Both the position numbers and the translations under genes were made by a program. This document shows, piece by piece, positions 44,087 to 53,423 of a DNA stretch of 64,000 bases. The stretch's first letter is position 1; every line of letters starts with the position of its first letter. Source of the stretch: Paraburkholderia sp. BL10I2N1 (GTDB taxonomy: Bacteria > Pseudomonadota > Gammaproteobacteria > Burkholderiales > Burkholderiaceae). Under the pieces are notes generated by a model. The model saw only the letters and a program-made list of their open reading frames with translations. It ran no database searches and was not told where the DNA came from. Where the stretch lies: assembly GCF_004361815.1 (NCBI RefSeq), contig NZ_SNWA01000001.1:248001-312000 (forward strand), given 5' to 3'.

Positions 44087-45340
44087 ATGACGACCGTCAT
44101 CACGACTGTCCACGGCACTTTTGCCAGGCAGGCGGCCTGGGCCCAGCCCGATTCGCCGCTCAGCCAATATCTGACTGCGCATCTGGGCGGGGCGGTTCGG
44201 ATCGCGCCATTCGATTGGTCGGGCCGCAATTCGTTTGAGGCCCGCGACGACGCCGCAAAGCGCTTGTGCGACCACCTCGAAGCCATCGGCCGCGCAGAGC
44301 CGGACAGTCGTCAGTTCGTCGTGGCGCATAGCCACGGCGGGAATGTCGCCCTGCTTGCGGCAGCGAACGGCAGGCTGTCTAAGCCTGTCGCGGGGATTGT
44401 CTGCCTGTCTACCCCGTTTCTGCAGGCATGGCCTCGACATCTCGGTGCGGCCCGCATCGTGAGCGCCGCCGCCGGAATCGTCCTGCTCTTCGCGAATCTG
44501 CTCTATCTCATGCTGCGCAACCGGGTGGGGAGCTCCTTCCTCATGGCATGCGTAGTCGTGGCGGCCATCCCTACGATCTATATCTTCATGAAGGCCGCGG
44601 CTACCTTGGCGGACAACGACAAACCGCGCTGGGTGCTCCCAGAAATGGATCCGCATCGCATGCTCATCTTGCGGGCCGCTGCCGATGAGGCATCGGCCGC
44701 CCTGGGCGCGGCGACCCTTGCCTCATCGTTAGTGGCGAGATTCTGGGCGCTCACGTCAGTGGGTGCGCCGCTGTGGATGCGTGCACTGGAACAGGACGAG
44801 GCCGACAGGGCACGTCAGACCCGCTACTCGTGGCCGCGGCGCGTCCACGGTCTAAGCGTCATGGGTCTCTTCGTGCTTGGCATCGTTCTTTGCGTGCTTA
44901 GCCTGCTGCCGATCAATCCGCCCTGGGTCACCAGAAACCAAGCAACCGCTGTCCTCGTCGCGTCTTTCGTTCTTAACCTTCCGTTCGCTTGGCGCAAGGT
45001 ACTCGCGATCGCCGTGTTGGCGCCGTTATGGTGGCTTTCGATGCTCTTGGCCGGCCCGGTACTGCTCTTGCTTTCCGTCTTCGCGATGTCGTTCGGGTCG
45101 TCGCTTGCCCTGCGTCATTTCCTGTGGATCGTTTCCGCCGAGCCAACGCCTCCCGGCGTGTGGATGACGGTCCAACTGGACCCCGAGAGCACGCCCCGAG
45201 GGTTTCGAGGCCTCATGCACAGCTCCCTGTATGACGATCCGCGAGCGCACTCCGTGATCGCCCATTGGATGAAAAAGCAGACGGGCGTTTCACCTGCCGC
45301 GGAGCGCAGGGAGGGATCGGCCCCTCGTCGCGAGGCGTAA
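44087..45340 (+). CDS. Membrane-bound alpha/beta hydrolase
   Basis: Protein of about 417 residues with an N-terminal lipase-like fold (VHGTFARQAAWAQPDSPLSQ) and nucleophile serine S82 in FVVAHSHGGNVALL. Multiple membrane helices follow (VSAAAGIVLLFANLLYLML, VHGLSVMGLFVLGIVLCVLS, VLAPLWWLSMLLAGPVLLLL). A conserved-looking C-terminal segment includes DDPRAHSVIAHWM, whose His could serve the triad. The start at 44087 has GGAG about 8 bases upstream. Lipid or ester substrates are likely, but none can be named. Confidence 0.75.
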   Translation: MTTVITTVHGTFARQAAWAQPDSPLSQYLTAHLGGAVRIAPFDWSGRNSFEARDDAAKRLCDHLEAIGRAEPDSRQFVVAHSHGGNVALLAAANGRLSKPVAGIVCLSTPFLQAWPRHLGAARIVSAAAGIVLLFANLLYLMLRNRVGSSFLMACVVVAAIPTIYIFMKAAATLADNDKPRWVLPEMDPHRMLILRAAADEASAALGAATLASSLVARFWALTSVGAPLWMRALEQDEADRARQTRYSWPRRVHGLSVMGLFVLGIVLCVLSLLPINPPWVTRNQATAVLVASFVLNLPFAWRKVLAIAVLAPLWWLSMLLAGPVLLLLSVFAMSFGSSLALRHFLWIVSAEPTPPGVWMTVQLDPESTPRGFRGLMHSSLYDDPRAHSVIAHWMKKQTGVSPAAERREGSAPRREA

Positions 45341-45816
45341 TCGTCATGGGGCGGCTGCGCGTGGTCCGACTACTCAGGACTCGGTCGCCGGCGGGCCTCT
45401 TTCCCGACAGAGTGTGGCAAGCCGTGGCTACCCAGCGCCTCTCGCGCGGAAACAGTCTTGTCGGCTTATCCGCTTTCTCGCGGATCATCGCCGATCTGCC
45501 AACGTCCGCTGTCTGGCCGACCTCTGCCGGACGCCGATCGGCTGAAGGCGACCCGAAGCAGCCGGTTGTCGTTCTCTTAAGCTGACACTCGGCGAAGAAA
45601 GGCGGCTTAACGAACGAAACCAAGGTCTGAGCCTCGCACACCGACAGAGGGAGGCAAACTGTTCGTGCATCAACAACTCGGCGAACGCCGCCCTTTGGCA
45701 AGAATTGCTTACTGGCGATTCGCTGCGACCTAAAATGAAAATGAAAGGATGGGTGATCGGCCCATCATGGGGACATTGTCGCCCTACCTAATCGGCAATA
45801 TTGATCAGTGGATAAC
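45341..45816. other. Intergenic region with dispersed motif
   Basis: About 475 bases. Holds a copy of the dispersed element around 45500-45520 (CAACGTCCGCTGTCTGGCC) with flanking related sequence. No supported ORF. Confidence 0.45.
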
Positions 45817-46362
45817 ATGATGCCTAACAAAAAAGGAATGAGTTTCATTCCGCGTTGGGTTGTCCTTGGAGTGTATGGAATAGCATTGTCGATATTTCTC
45901 CCCGTCATGAGCCATGCGCAGCCTACGGAGAACGTAAAGCAGGCCATGAGCATGCTGAAGGCAAAAACCGCCAAGTTGGGTGCACCAGGAATCAAGGGAG
46001 AGGATGCTGTTGCGGGAAAACCTGTCCCGGCGTTGTACTTTGGCACGACCAAGATCAATAACAACTTCGCCGTGGTCGATGAAGTGAAACAGGAGATTGG
46101 CGGAACTGCGACGTTATTCGTGAAGAGCGGCGATGACTTCGTCCGTGTGGCGACGAACGTGCAGAAAGACGACGGGTCGCGGGCTATTGGCACCGTTCTC
46201 GACCCAAAGGGTAAGGCCATCGCGGCCATCCGCAACGGCAGTGCCTACTATGGCGAAGCCGACATCCTCGGTAAGCCTTACGTGACGGGCTATGAACCGA
46301 TTAGGGATCCCGGCGGAAACACTATCGGCGTCTATTATGTGGGATATCTCAAGGCGCAGTGA
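45817..46362 (+). CDS. Stand-alone periplasmic Cache-domain protein
   Basis: Protein of about 181 residues with an N-terminal hydrophobic signal (WVVLGVYGIALSIFLPVMSH, cleavage near AQPTE) and a Cache fold (VPALYFGTTKINNNFAVVDE, GTATLFVKSGDDFVRVATNV, YYGEADILGKPYVTGYEPI, GNTIGVYYVGYLKAQ), as in the Cache3/Cache2 sensor part of chemoreceptors. There is no membrane anchor or signalling domain after it, so it may be a free ligand-binding protein or a receptor cut down to its sensor. Lower GC than neighbours. ATGs at 45817 and 45820 are both possible. Confidence 0.8.
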   Translation: MMPNKKGMSFIPRWVVLGVYGIALSIFLPVMSHAQPTENVKQAMSMLKAKTAKLGAPGIKGEDAVAGKPVPALYFGTTKINNNFAVVDEVKQEIGGTATLFVKSGDDFVRVATNVQKDDGSRAIGTVLDPKGKAIAAIRNGSAYYGEADILGKPYVTGYEPIRDPGGNTIGVYYVGYLKAQ

Positions 46363-46388
46363 GTCGAAGTATGCCATCCCTTAATATC

Positions 46389-46418
46389 CCGCGTCGCCCC
46401 CCCGGCGACGCGGTTTTT
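46389..46418 (+). terminator. Rho-independent terminator of the Cache gene
   Basis: Ten-base-pair perfect stem CCGCGTCGCC/GGCGACGCGG with a 5-base C loop, followed by five T, 27 bases after the Cache gene stop. Confidence 0.88.
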
Positions 46419-46843
46419 GTCGCCTACGTTCCCGCAAGCTTCGAGATTTGAGCATCGATTAACGATCTAGGCGTCGATGTCGATCGGCTGCTCCTGGCCG
46501 CACTGAGACGTTCCCCTCGATTCGCTTTGCGGCAAAAGTTTGGGCAAGTACCGCTGCGCGTTCGGTCGAGCCGCCTCGCAGTGACCACAAATCCCGTCAA
46601 AGTGTAAGCTCCCGGCCAAGGCATCTTGAACGTGCGTAGCGAGAGGAAGGAGTATCGCGTCCATCAACTTGATGGACAGGCGTACACGGTGATCGCTGCC
46701 GAGATAGTGGGATAAGAGGTACAGCAGACGACTGGTCGGCAGCGAATTACCACCGGTGCCTACCGTGCACGCCAGCTGACCCTACCTTTTAGGGGCGGTG
46801 GCGCAGCTGCTACCCAACAAGCTTTGCCTTGATCCACGGACAT
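46419..46843. other. Intergenic region
   Basis: About 425 bases. A 66-codon minus-strand frame (46467-46667) has a CGHC cluster but no ribosome site and is not accepted. No other feature seen. Confidence 0.4.
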
Positions 46844-47353
46844 TTAAATGCGGTAGGTCCATACAAGGAACACCGCGATGGCGGCTGCGACGATCATTCC
46901 CGCCCAGGCGAGCGGAACGATTCTCAGGGCGAGAAACACTAGCGCAAGCAGAATGACGATCAGCAAGCCGATCAGCGCGAACCTGAGCCTCTTGCCCGGG
47001 GCGGCCCCACCATGCGGCCACCACTCGCCGCGCGCGCCCAGCCCGTAGTCGATGAGAACATGATGAATCGCGTGCAGATCCTCGAAAAGGTAACCCGTGA
47101 TTGACTTTGTATTGTTGTCGATCCGAAAGCTCACAAGCTCGAGCCCATTGACGCGCACCTCGGGCGAGACCGCGCGGATCGCGAAGTGCGCGCCATGGAT
47201 CGTCACTTCGGTGGCTTGACGCGGACCGAATGAAGTGTCGACGGTGATACGGCGATGCGTGACGTGATCGATGCGTGGCGCCGGGTAGCCGCTAATGTTC
47301 ACGCCCGGCGGGACATTGAAGTTGGGTGCAGTCCTCACGTTGCCTCCCCTCAT
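46844..47353 (-). CDS. Hypothetical membrane protein with IPT/TIG-like N-terminal domain
   Basis: Protein of 169 residues. The N-terminal half is beta-rich (RQATEVTIHGAHFAIRAVSP, EVRVNGLELVSFRIDNNTKS) like an IPT/TIG immunoglobulin-type fold. Two membrane helices follow at the C-terminus (FALIGLLIVILLALVFLALR, AWAGMIVAAAIAVFLVW). The gene overlaps the end of the large esterase gene by one base (TAATG), so the two form an operon. It may anchor, or protect the cell against, the esterase (inference). Confidence 0.7.
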   Translation of the reverse strand: MRGGNVRTAPNFNVPPGVNISGYPAPRIDHVTHRRITVDTSFGPRQATEVTIHGAHFAIRAVSPEVRVNGLELVSFRIDNNTKSITGYLFEDLHAIHHVLIDYGLGARGEWWPHGGAAPGKRLRFALIGLLIVILLALVFLALRIVPLAWAGMIVAAAIAVFLVWTYRI

Positions 47354-50300
47354 TAAACCGTGAACTCCACGTCGTCGCCGCTGATCGCGCCGAGCGGCGT
47401 CACGCCGAAGTTAAGCCGCACGCCAGTCACCGCGCCGAGGCGCAACGCCGGGTTGATGCCGGCAAACGCGGCGAGTGGAACGCGCACTGTCTTGAGCGCT
47501 GCCTTGGTGATCCAGTCCTGGCCGGGGCGCTGATCGGGAAACGGAACATCCGTGATCGTCCCGATGCGCACGGTTGCCGCTCCACCCGACGTGAGCAACG
47601 TGACCAACAGGTCTTGTGGCTGATTCGCGGGGTTGAGGACGGCGCCGCTTTGATACTGCTGCCCAAGCCTGAGCGACAAAAAGGTGAACGCGCGCACGTC
47701 GCGGCTATCGACCTCCGAAGAGTATATCTGCGGTACGCTCCAGACGAGCTCGGTCATGTCCGAGTCGTGTGGATTCTGCGATAGCGCCTGCGACGACTGA
47801 TTTGCCCAGGCGCTCGTGCTAGTGTCGCTGTAGGCTACGGGCTGCGCGAGCCTGTTGAGGTCGCGGCGCAGCGGCGTCTCTGCGGCCAGACCGAGTTGCG
47901 CGTCCGCGTCACCGAAGTTGTCAACCACGAGTCGGTTCACGAGCTGGTACTGATGGTGAATTGAGTATGTTTCCAGCCCCGGTGGCCGCGACGGCCCCGA
48001 GACGTAGACCTCGTAGCCAGGACTCGCGAGCAGGAGGTCCTGAAAATACGCACTCACGTAGCCTTTCAGGATCGCCTGGTGCTCATCGGGTGAGAGCGTC
48101 CCCGGTAGCACCGTCTCGTTATCGGTTGCCACCCATACCGTGTTGAAGCCGTTATGGCGTGCGCGGTGAATGAAGATCATCGCCTTCGGGCACTGCGCAT
48201 GGTCATAGATAAAGAACGGATTGACCACTACCGACGCGCCCGACACGTCGTTGTCGAACGCCCCATAGACGATGAAGAGCGACGACCCCGTGAAGTCAAG
48301 CGAGAGGAAGTTGGTCGGCGCGATCGGCACCACGCAGCGGATCTGAAACGGCGTGCCGCGCTGAACGTTCTTGACCTGCGCATCGACGACACCCTCGGCG
48401 CCACGGGAGTGACCGATGAGGCCGATGCGCGCCGGATCGATCATGTTCTGGAGCAGATCGCCCGCAGCGCCGTTGCGCTGCAGCAGCATGCTCACGGCCG
48501 CGAGGATCGCGTCACCGCGGTGATCGATGTTGGTGCCGCTTTCAATCGCGTTGACCGAGTTGAGATCGATGCTGAAACAGATCATCCCGAGGCTGGCAAG
48601 CTGGCTTGTGAGGTAGCGATAGCCCTGATAGCTCGGCACTGACGAGTCGTGCATGCCGTGCGCGATCACCACGAGCGGATATGGCGCGCCGCCCGGATCG
48701 ACTGCGCCCGGATTGCCGGGCGCCTGCGGATAGGTCAGCTCGCCGCCGAGCGTGAGTGTCGCGGACGGGCCGTCGGGCGTCGCCGGAACGTTGAGCGTAA
48801 ACGTCGGCACGTCGCCTGGCGCAGACGGAGTGAACGGTCCTTGCTGCGACGGATCGCCGATTGGCGACGGATCGCCCGTCGAGGTCGGGCTTGTCTGAGC
48901 GCACAGCGTTTGACGAGCGTGGAGCTGTGACGCCGCCGTGATCGCCTGCGCGAGCGGAACGGTGACTACGCCACCCTCGGCACTGGCAGTGCCAACGAGC
49001 TGGGTGCCGTCCAGCACCTCGACGTACGCGCCTGGCACCGCGCCGGCGACGTTCGCACTGCGATCTCCAATGCGCACCGGAGCGAGCACCTGCGGCGCCG
49101 GCAAGGACGCCAGCGAGCCGACGGTGACCGCCGCCGAGAGCGGCCCGTCGACACCTCCCACCCTCTGCGACGCAGTAATGTCATTGCCGTTCTGCAGCGC
49201 CGGCCCGACATGCACTGTGACCGTCGAGCCGCCGGCCAATGCGAAGCCGACGGGAAACCCGCTCTGGAACACTCGGACCTGAGCGCCCGGCAGTACTCCG
49301 TCGACGGGCACAAGCGTGCCGCAGTCGTAGAGCGGAGCGCGCACGACTGGCGCTGCGATCGACACAGGCCGCGGTTGCACAGTCTGTGGATCGGAGAACT
49401 CGTCATGTCCGCACAGCGACTGCTTCGCGCGTACGATCTGGCCAACGGTAAGCGGTGCATTGAGCGCGATTATGTCGAATTGCGACGCGCCCGCGCGTCC
49501 AAGCTCGTTCTCCGGCGCGCTCGCGTTCGCCCGTGCGTAAAGCGTAATGACGCCGCCGCCGATCTGGTTGTCGACGCGGACGAGCTGGTCGCCATCGTAC
49601 AGCACCGGTTCGAGCACTGGCTTGATGCGCGCGTCTGGCGCGATCACAGTAACTGCTGACGACATTGCGCCGTCCGTGGTGCAACCCGCGCGCGCCATCA
49701 TCGACTGTTTGGCGGTGATCGCGTGCCCCGTGGCGAGTGCTGTTCCGACATTGCAGTGGACCGCACCCCAGCACGAGCAGAACGTGCCGAGCGATACACC
49801 GCTATCGAATACCTCGACAGTGGCCCCCTGCGTGAGGCCGTCCATATCGACGAATGTCTGGCAGCCGAAGATCGGCGCGGACAGGTTCGGCGCCGGCAGT
49901 GACGCCGGCGCCGCAATCACGTTGCTGGGTGGCGAGAATACGCTCGTGCTCGCGCAAACGGTAGCGGTACCGAACACCTGGTCGGCGGACAGATCGCTCG
50001 GGCTGAAGCAGGCCGTACCGTCGCCATCAGCGACCGCGCTGCCCAGCGTGCGCGTACCGTCCACGCCGCCGGTCAAAAGCGTGACCGTTGCGCCCGGTGC
50101 CAACCCGTCGACATACACGCAGTTGGCGCAGCTAAAGATGTCAGGCGTAAGGCGCGGGGGGGGCGGCGGGATCTGTACGTCGCCAACCACAACCGCGGGC
50201 GAATCGTTGCTCGTTGGGTCGGGCGCCAACGTTTGACGCGCGCTCACGCTTTGATTCGCGGCGAGTTCGCTTGCTAACGTGAAGACTATCCAGGAGTCAT

Positions 50301-50433
50301 TGACCGTCTGCGTCTGAACGGTGGTCCCGTCGACGCGAAGCTCAACACTCGCGCCGGGTACGATGCCCCAGACGGCTACACTCGTGCCGCAGCGAGCCAG
50401 TCGCTCCCCCACCGTCGGCGGAAGTAGTGCCAT
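47353..50433 (-). CDS. Large Ig-repeat alpha/beta-hydrolase (esterase-like)
   Basis: Protein of 1026 residues. Residues about 5-520 are six Ig-like beta-sandwich repeats of 80-90 residues (pattern VDGLAPGATVTLL, VDGVLPGAQVRVF, VAGAVPGAYVEVL). Residues about 545-800 form a chlorophyllase/PET-hydrolase-like domain with YPLVVIAHGMHDSS, nucleophile S676 in GLIGHSRGAEG, an acid near D727 and a histidine near 757-760. The C-terminal 150 residues are beta-rich. There is no signal peptide or membrane helix, unusual for an adhesin-like repeat protein, so export (if any) would need a leaderless route. Coupled to the membrane protein downstream. Confidence 0.8.
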   Translation of the reverse strand: MALLPPTVGERLARCGTSVAVWGIVPGASVELRVDGTTVQTQTVNDSWIVFTLASELAANQSVSARQTLAPDPTSNDSPAVVVGDVQIPPPPPRLTPDIFSCANCVYVDGLAPGATVTLLTGGVDGTRTLGSAVADGDGTACFSPSDLSADQVFGTATVCASTSVFSPPSNVIAAPASLPAPNLSAPIFGCQTFVDMDGLTQGATVEVFDSGVSLGTFCSCWGAVHCNVGTALATGHAITAKQSMMARAGCTTDGAMSSAVTVIAPDARIKPVLEPVLYDGDQLVRVDNQIGGGVITLYARANASAPENELGRAGASQFDIIALNAPLTVGQIVRAKQSLCGHDEFSDPQTVQPRPVSIAAPVVRAPLYDCGTLVPVDGVLPGAQVRVFQSGFPVGFALAGGSTVTVHVGPALQNGNDITASQRVGGVDGPLSAAVTVGSLASLPAPQVLAPVRIGDRSANVAGAVPGAYVEVLDGTQLVGTASAEGGVVTVPLAQAITAASQLHARQTLCAQTSPTSTGDPSPIGDPSQQGPFTPSAPGDVPTFTLNVPATPDGPSATLTLGGELTYPQAPGNPGAVDPGGAPYPLVVIAHGMHDSSVPSYQGYRYLTSQLASLGMICFSIDLNSVNAIESGTNIDHRGDAILAAVSMLLQRNGAAGDLLQNMIDPARIGLIGHSRGAEGVVDAQVKNVQRGTPFQIRCVVPIAPTNFLSLDFTGSSLFIVYGAFDNDVSGASVVVNPFFIYDHAQCPKAMIFIHRARHNGFNTVWVATDNETVLPGTLSPDEHQAILKGYVSAYFQDLLLASPGYEVYVSGPSRPPGLETYSIHHQYQLVNRLVVDNFGDADAQLGLAAETPLRRDLNRLAQPVAYSDTSTSAWANQSSQALSQNPHDSDMTELVWSVPQIYSSEVDSRDVRAFTFLSLRLGQQYQSGAVLNPANQPQDLLVTLLTSGGAATVRIGTITDVPFPDQRPGQDWITKAALKTVRVPLAAFAGINPALRLGAVTGVRLNFGVTPLGAISGDDVEFTV

Positions 50434-50624
50434 CGCGCCTCCCAGTTAGCTTGGGATAGTGTAGCCATCCCCTTACGTGTTCCAACCGTTCTCGCTAGTT
50501 GAAAGGTCGGTGGCAAGCGGCTAGTGTATCGCCACCCATAAGACGAACTCGACCAGTCTGCTTTTAAGCAGTCAAAGTGCTCGATAGGAAGAACCAAGCC
50601 AGTTCGCCGTCCGGCACGGGCGCT

Positions 50625-51042
50625 TCAGGCCCTCTGTAGAATGTCCATTGCCTTTTCGGCATCGTCCACGTCGACCGCGAGATAAGCGATGAACTGTGTG
50701 CCTGTAAAGCGGCCGAAACGCCGCGGAGGTTGATCCCCTCATCTGCCAGCATCTGGGTCAATTGCGCGATGATCCCCAGTAGGTCCACACCCATTACACG
50801 AACGGAGTGAAGGCTCGGGGTGACGTTGAACCCCACCTGTGTGGCGGCCTGGATCTCCTTGTCCCCCTGCAGCGGTGCGACAAACACGCCCCCTTGCCCA
50901 GTGCTTCCGGCGTGCGCCGTGCGACGACGAACGGCAGGCCTACGCCAGCACCCCGCAAAGCGCTTAATACTTGCGCAAGCCCGCCCCGTTTGCCCTCGAT
51001 GGTAGCTGCCCAAACATCGACACGTTCCACGCTTAGTTCCAT
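50625..51042 (-). pseudogene. ACT-domain protein gene broken by two frameshifts
   Basis: Read from 51042: frame one gives MELSVERVDVWAATIEGKRG and ends near ARRTPEALGKG. The sequence continues in a second frame as GVFVAPLQGDKEIQAATQVG, VTPSLHSVRVMGVDLLGIIA and QMLADEGINLRGVSAA, then in a third as TQFIAYLAVDVDDAEKAMDI to the stop at 50625. Together they make a normal small ACT-domain protein of about 135 residues. The first shift is at a G run near 50890 (one base short); the second is near 50708. Real decay or sequencing error are both possible, since homopolymer errors can cause the first. Confidence 0.8.
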
Positions 51043-51493
51043 GGCAGTCCCTCCCGCCTGTCGCATCTCAACAAAAAAACTACTTCACCACCGGCACGCG
51101 AGCAAAGCCCGCGGCCCTCAGCGTAAGCGACACACTGGAATGCTGGGAATCCCCGGGCCGGCATTGGCGGATTTCATGTTATGCAACGCTGGCCCGTGCG
51201 CCCAAGAAACCACCCGTGTCGGTTTGCCACCACGTGTCCGCGTCATCCGGTGATTTGCGACGGCAACGAGCCTGCGCCATGGTCAATTGCGACGACTTCG
51301 ATTTACCTGCAGAGCGACGAGATCAAGCGGGCACGCATGCCCTCGGAAAAACCTTGACTGACCGCCTCAGGGCGTGAAGCGGTCTCTCGCGTTTTCCCGA
51401 AACGGACGTTCGCCGTTGCTACACTTTTCATCACGGCGGTCACGCCCGAAGCCCCTGTTCTCCTCAAGAGGCTTCGCAAGCCTCAAGCAGCGG
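51043..51493. other. Intergenic region
   Basis: About 450 bases between the ACT pseudogene start and the nuclease stop. No supported gene or repeat. Confidence 0.4.
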
Positions 51494-52939
51494 TCATTGT
51501 GGGGGAAATAGCTGTTCTTGAGGCGGGTGAACTAAGGACCACAGCGACTCGAATGCTTGGTCGGCGTTTCTGGGAATGATAGATTCGTTCGCTAAACGTT
51601 CAAGGTCTTCGTAGGTAGCAACATAAATTCCCTTGCTAGATGCTATTTCTTCATCCGTCAGAGCCTCGCGCTTCATTGTTGTAACGACGACTGGCAGAAC
51701 CTTCAGATGGGGATTGCCTGTCTGCTTTAGCTTTTCTAGTAGAGCCACCGCTCGGGCAAGTAACTTGGATAACTTTCCATTGTTATTGATCGCTCCGGTT
51801 GTGCACTCGATAACCGCAATGTTGCCATTCGGACTTACGGCAAGTAGGTCGGCAGCGTCGGTTGTGAAATGGCTTGAGAGCGGATTGACGGCGAAGCCGT
51901 ACATGAACATCAGGTTGCCAACACCCGCTTCAAGCACTCGAGCATCTTGTTTGTGTGACTTTGCATCAAATAAAGATTTCTTTGTTCCCTCGAGCTCGGG
52001 ATCGAATACCTCATGCATCGACCGGCGAACGTTCGCCGCATTGTCGGGGTCGGTAATCCAGCCCTGGTGCATCCAACGACCTTTATACGACGCAAATCCC
52101 TGAATGACCGATCCCTTTGGCACTTCGATGTCGACGGAGCCTACGGTCACATACTCCCCATCATCTGACCATGTTAATTCGCTCGAATTGAACGCTCCTC
52201 GCTCTGTTGCTTTCGCATCTGGGGCTTGCACTCGATAACCGAGCCTTGCTTGCGTACGATCCACGTCCTTAGCAACACGAATAGCCAAATGGGCAACACC
52301 GTTCTGTATGCGTGCGCGTGGACCCAGATCTACCGCGACGACTCCTTCAGCCGTGACATCAAGAGAGCAAACGTCCCACCTCAAAGGGTACAAATGCAAT
52401 TCGCCCGCCAACTCAACGATTGAGTCGTATGGCATCGCTCCTGAGCGAAGATCGCTCTGGAATTCTGTTAGACGATTCTGGAAAACGTGTGAGCCAGTCG
52501 ATATCGACAGCCGCAGTGGATGAACGATGGGTGTATAGAAATTCGGCGGAAACTTCTCAAGATATGTCGAAAAACTGCTGTGAGGTTGCGCGTAGCGCCC
52601 AAATCGTAGGCAGCCAATGGGCGTCTCAATGCCGTCACCTCTCAATGCTGTGACCAGACTCAGATAGTCAATTCCGAGTTTGGATAGGGGTATCGAACAA
52701 CCGCATATGGACGGTGTTCTGACCGTGAGTTCCGGCAGCGATTGATTTCCAACTGGATGATAGATGTGGCCTTGAGCAAGCTCAAGGCCGTCCGACCCAT
52801 TAATCGCAATAAAACTGAAGTTCGTATGCTTGTAGGCATCGGCGCCGGTTGCGTACAGCAACGAGAACTCATCCAATTTCTGCTGTTCATGGGGGGGTAG
52901 TGGCGGCATTTCTAGCCCCTCTGTAAACGGGTCGGTCAT
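51494..52939 (-). CDS. Orphan protein with PD-(D/E)XK-like nuclease domain
   Basis: Protein of 481 residues. The first about 300 residues are not recognised (mixed alpha/beta, with LTVRTPSICGCSIPLSKLGI and IETPIGCLRFGRYAQPH). Near residues 337-420 it has a restriction-endonuclease-like core: EAGVGNLMFMYGFAV, then D364 in TTDAADLLAVSPNGNIAVIECTTG with E378 and T380, i.e. D-x13-E-x-T instead of E-x-K. An alpha helix and the strand VLPVVVTTM follow. It has lower GC than its neighbours and no methylase or partner gene, suggesting transfer. Anti-phage defence is a guess. Confidence 0.65.
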   Translation of the reverse strand: MTDPFTEGLEMPPLPPHEQQKLDEFSLLYATGADAYKHTNFSFIAINGSDGLELAQGHIYHPVGNQSLPELTVRTPSICGCSIPLSKLGIDYLSLVTALRGDGIETPIGCLRFGRYAQPHSSFSTYLEKFPPNFYTPIVHPLRLSISTGSHVFQNRLTEFQSDLRSGAMPYDSIVELAGELHLYPLRWDVCSLDVTAEGVVAVDLGPRARIQNGVAHLAIRVAKDVDRTQARLGYRVQAPDAKATERGAFNSSELTWSDDGEYVTVGSVDIEVPKGSVIQGFASYKGRWMHQGWITDPDNAANVRRSMHEVFDPELEGTKKSLFDAKSHKQDARVLEAGVGNLMFMYGFAVNPLSSHFTTDAADLLAVSPNGNIAVIECTTGAINNNGKLSKLLARAVALLEKLKQTGNPHLKVLPVVVTTMKREALTDEEIASSKGIYVATYEDLERLANESIIPRNADQAFESLWSLVHPPQEQLFPPQ

Positions 52940-53423
52940 GACGGTTTCTCTCGTGGCTCAGCCTTGTATGCGCTTTCAGTTCGATTGCCATGTCGATTAG
53001 GTTTGTTTCGAGCCGCCGGGCAAAAAGTCGACCTCGGCATACCTAGTGGCGCGGCGATGCGACCACTGCACTTGGACGATTGTCGACGATTTTGCCTCGG
53101 ACGTCGAACGGCCGGTTATGGCCGAACACGGTCCGATGCTGAACGGGCGATGCGACCATCATCGATCCGGCTGCATCCGGCAGCAATCGACCCACTCCAG
53201 ACGTTGGACCCGGCACCGGCTCAACGGCGGCTTTTAGGGTAAAGCCGACGTTCGAATGCCCGAACGAGAGCATGGTCGAAGGGGCCGTAGATGGCCCGGT
53301 GCCTGCCTTTGGCGACAGCGATCCGTCGTGGTTGACGTCGCCGAAGGCACATTGGTCGAAAAACCGTCGCGAACCGTTGCCGATAGTCGTCGCGGCTGCC
53401 GTGCAGAAAACGTCATCTCGCAC
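52940..53423. other. Intergenic region with dispersed motifs
   Basis: About 485 bases. A clear dispersed motif at 53106-53125 (GAACGGCCGGTTATGGCCGA) and a weaker one near 53280-53298 (AAGGGGCCGTAGATGGCCC). No gene supported. Confidence 0.5.

Noticed and set aside
46467..46667. 66-codon minus-strand ORF with a CGHC cluster
   Set aside because: No ribosome site and no match to a known zinc-binding pattern beyond one C-x2-C; kept as intergenic.
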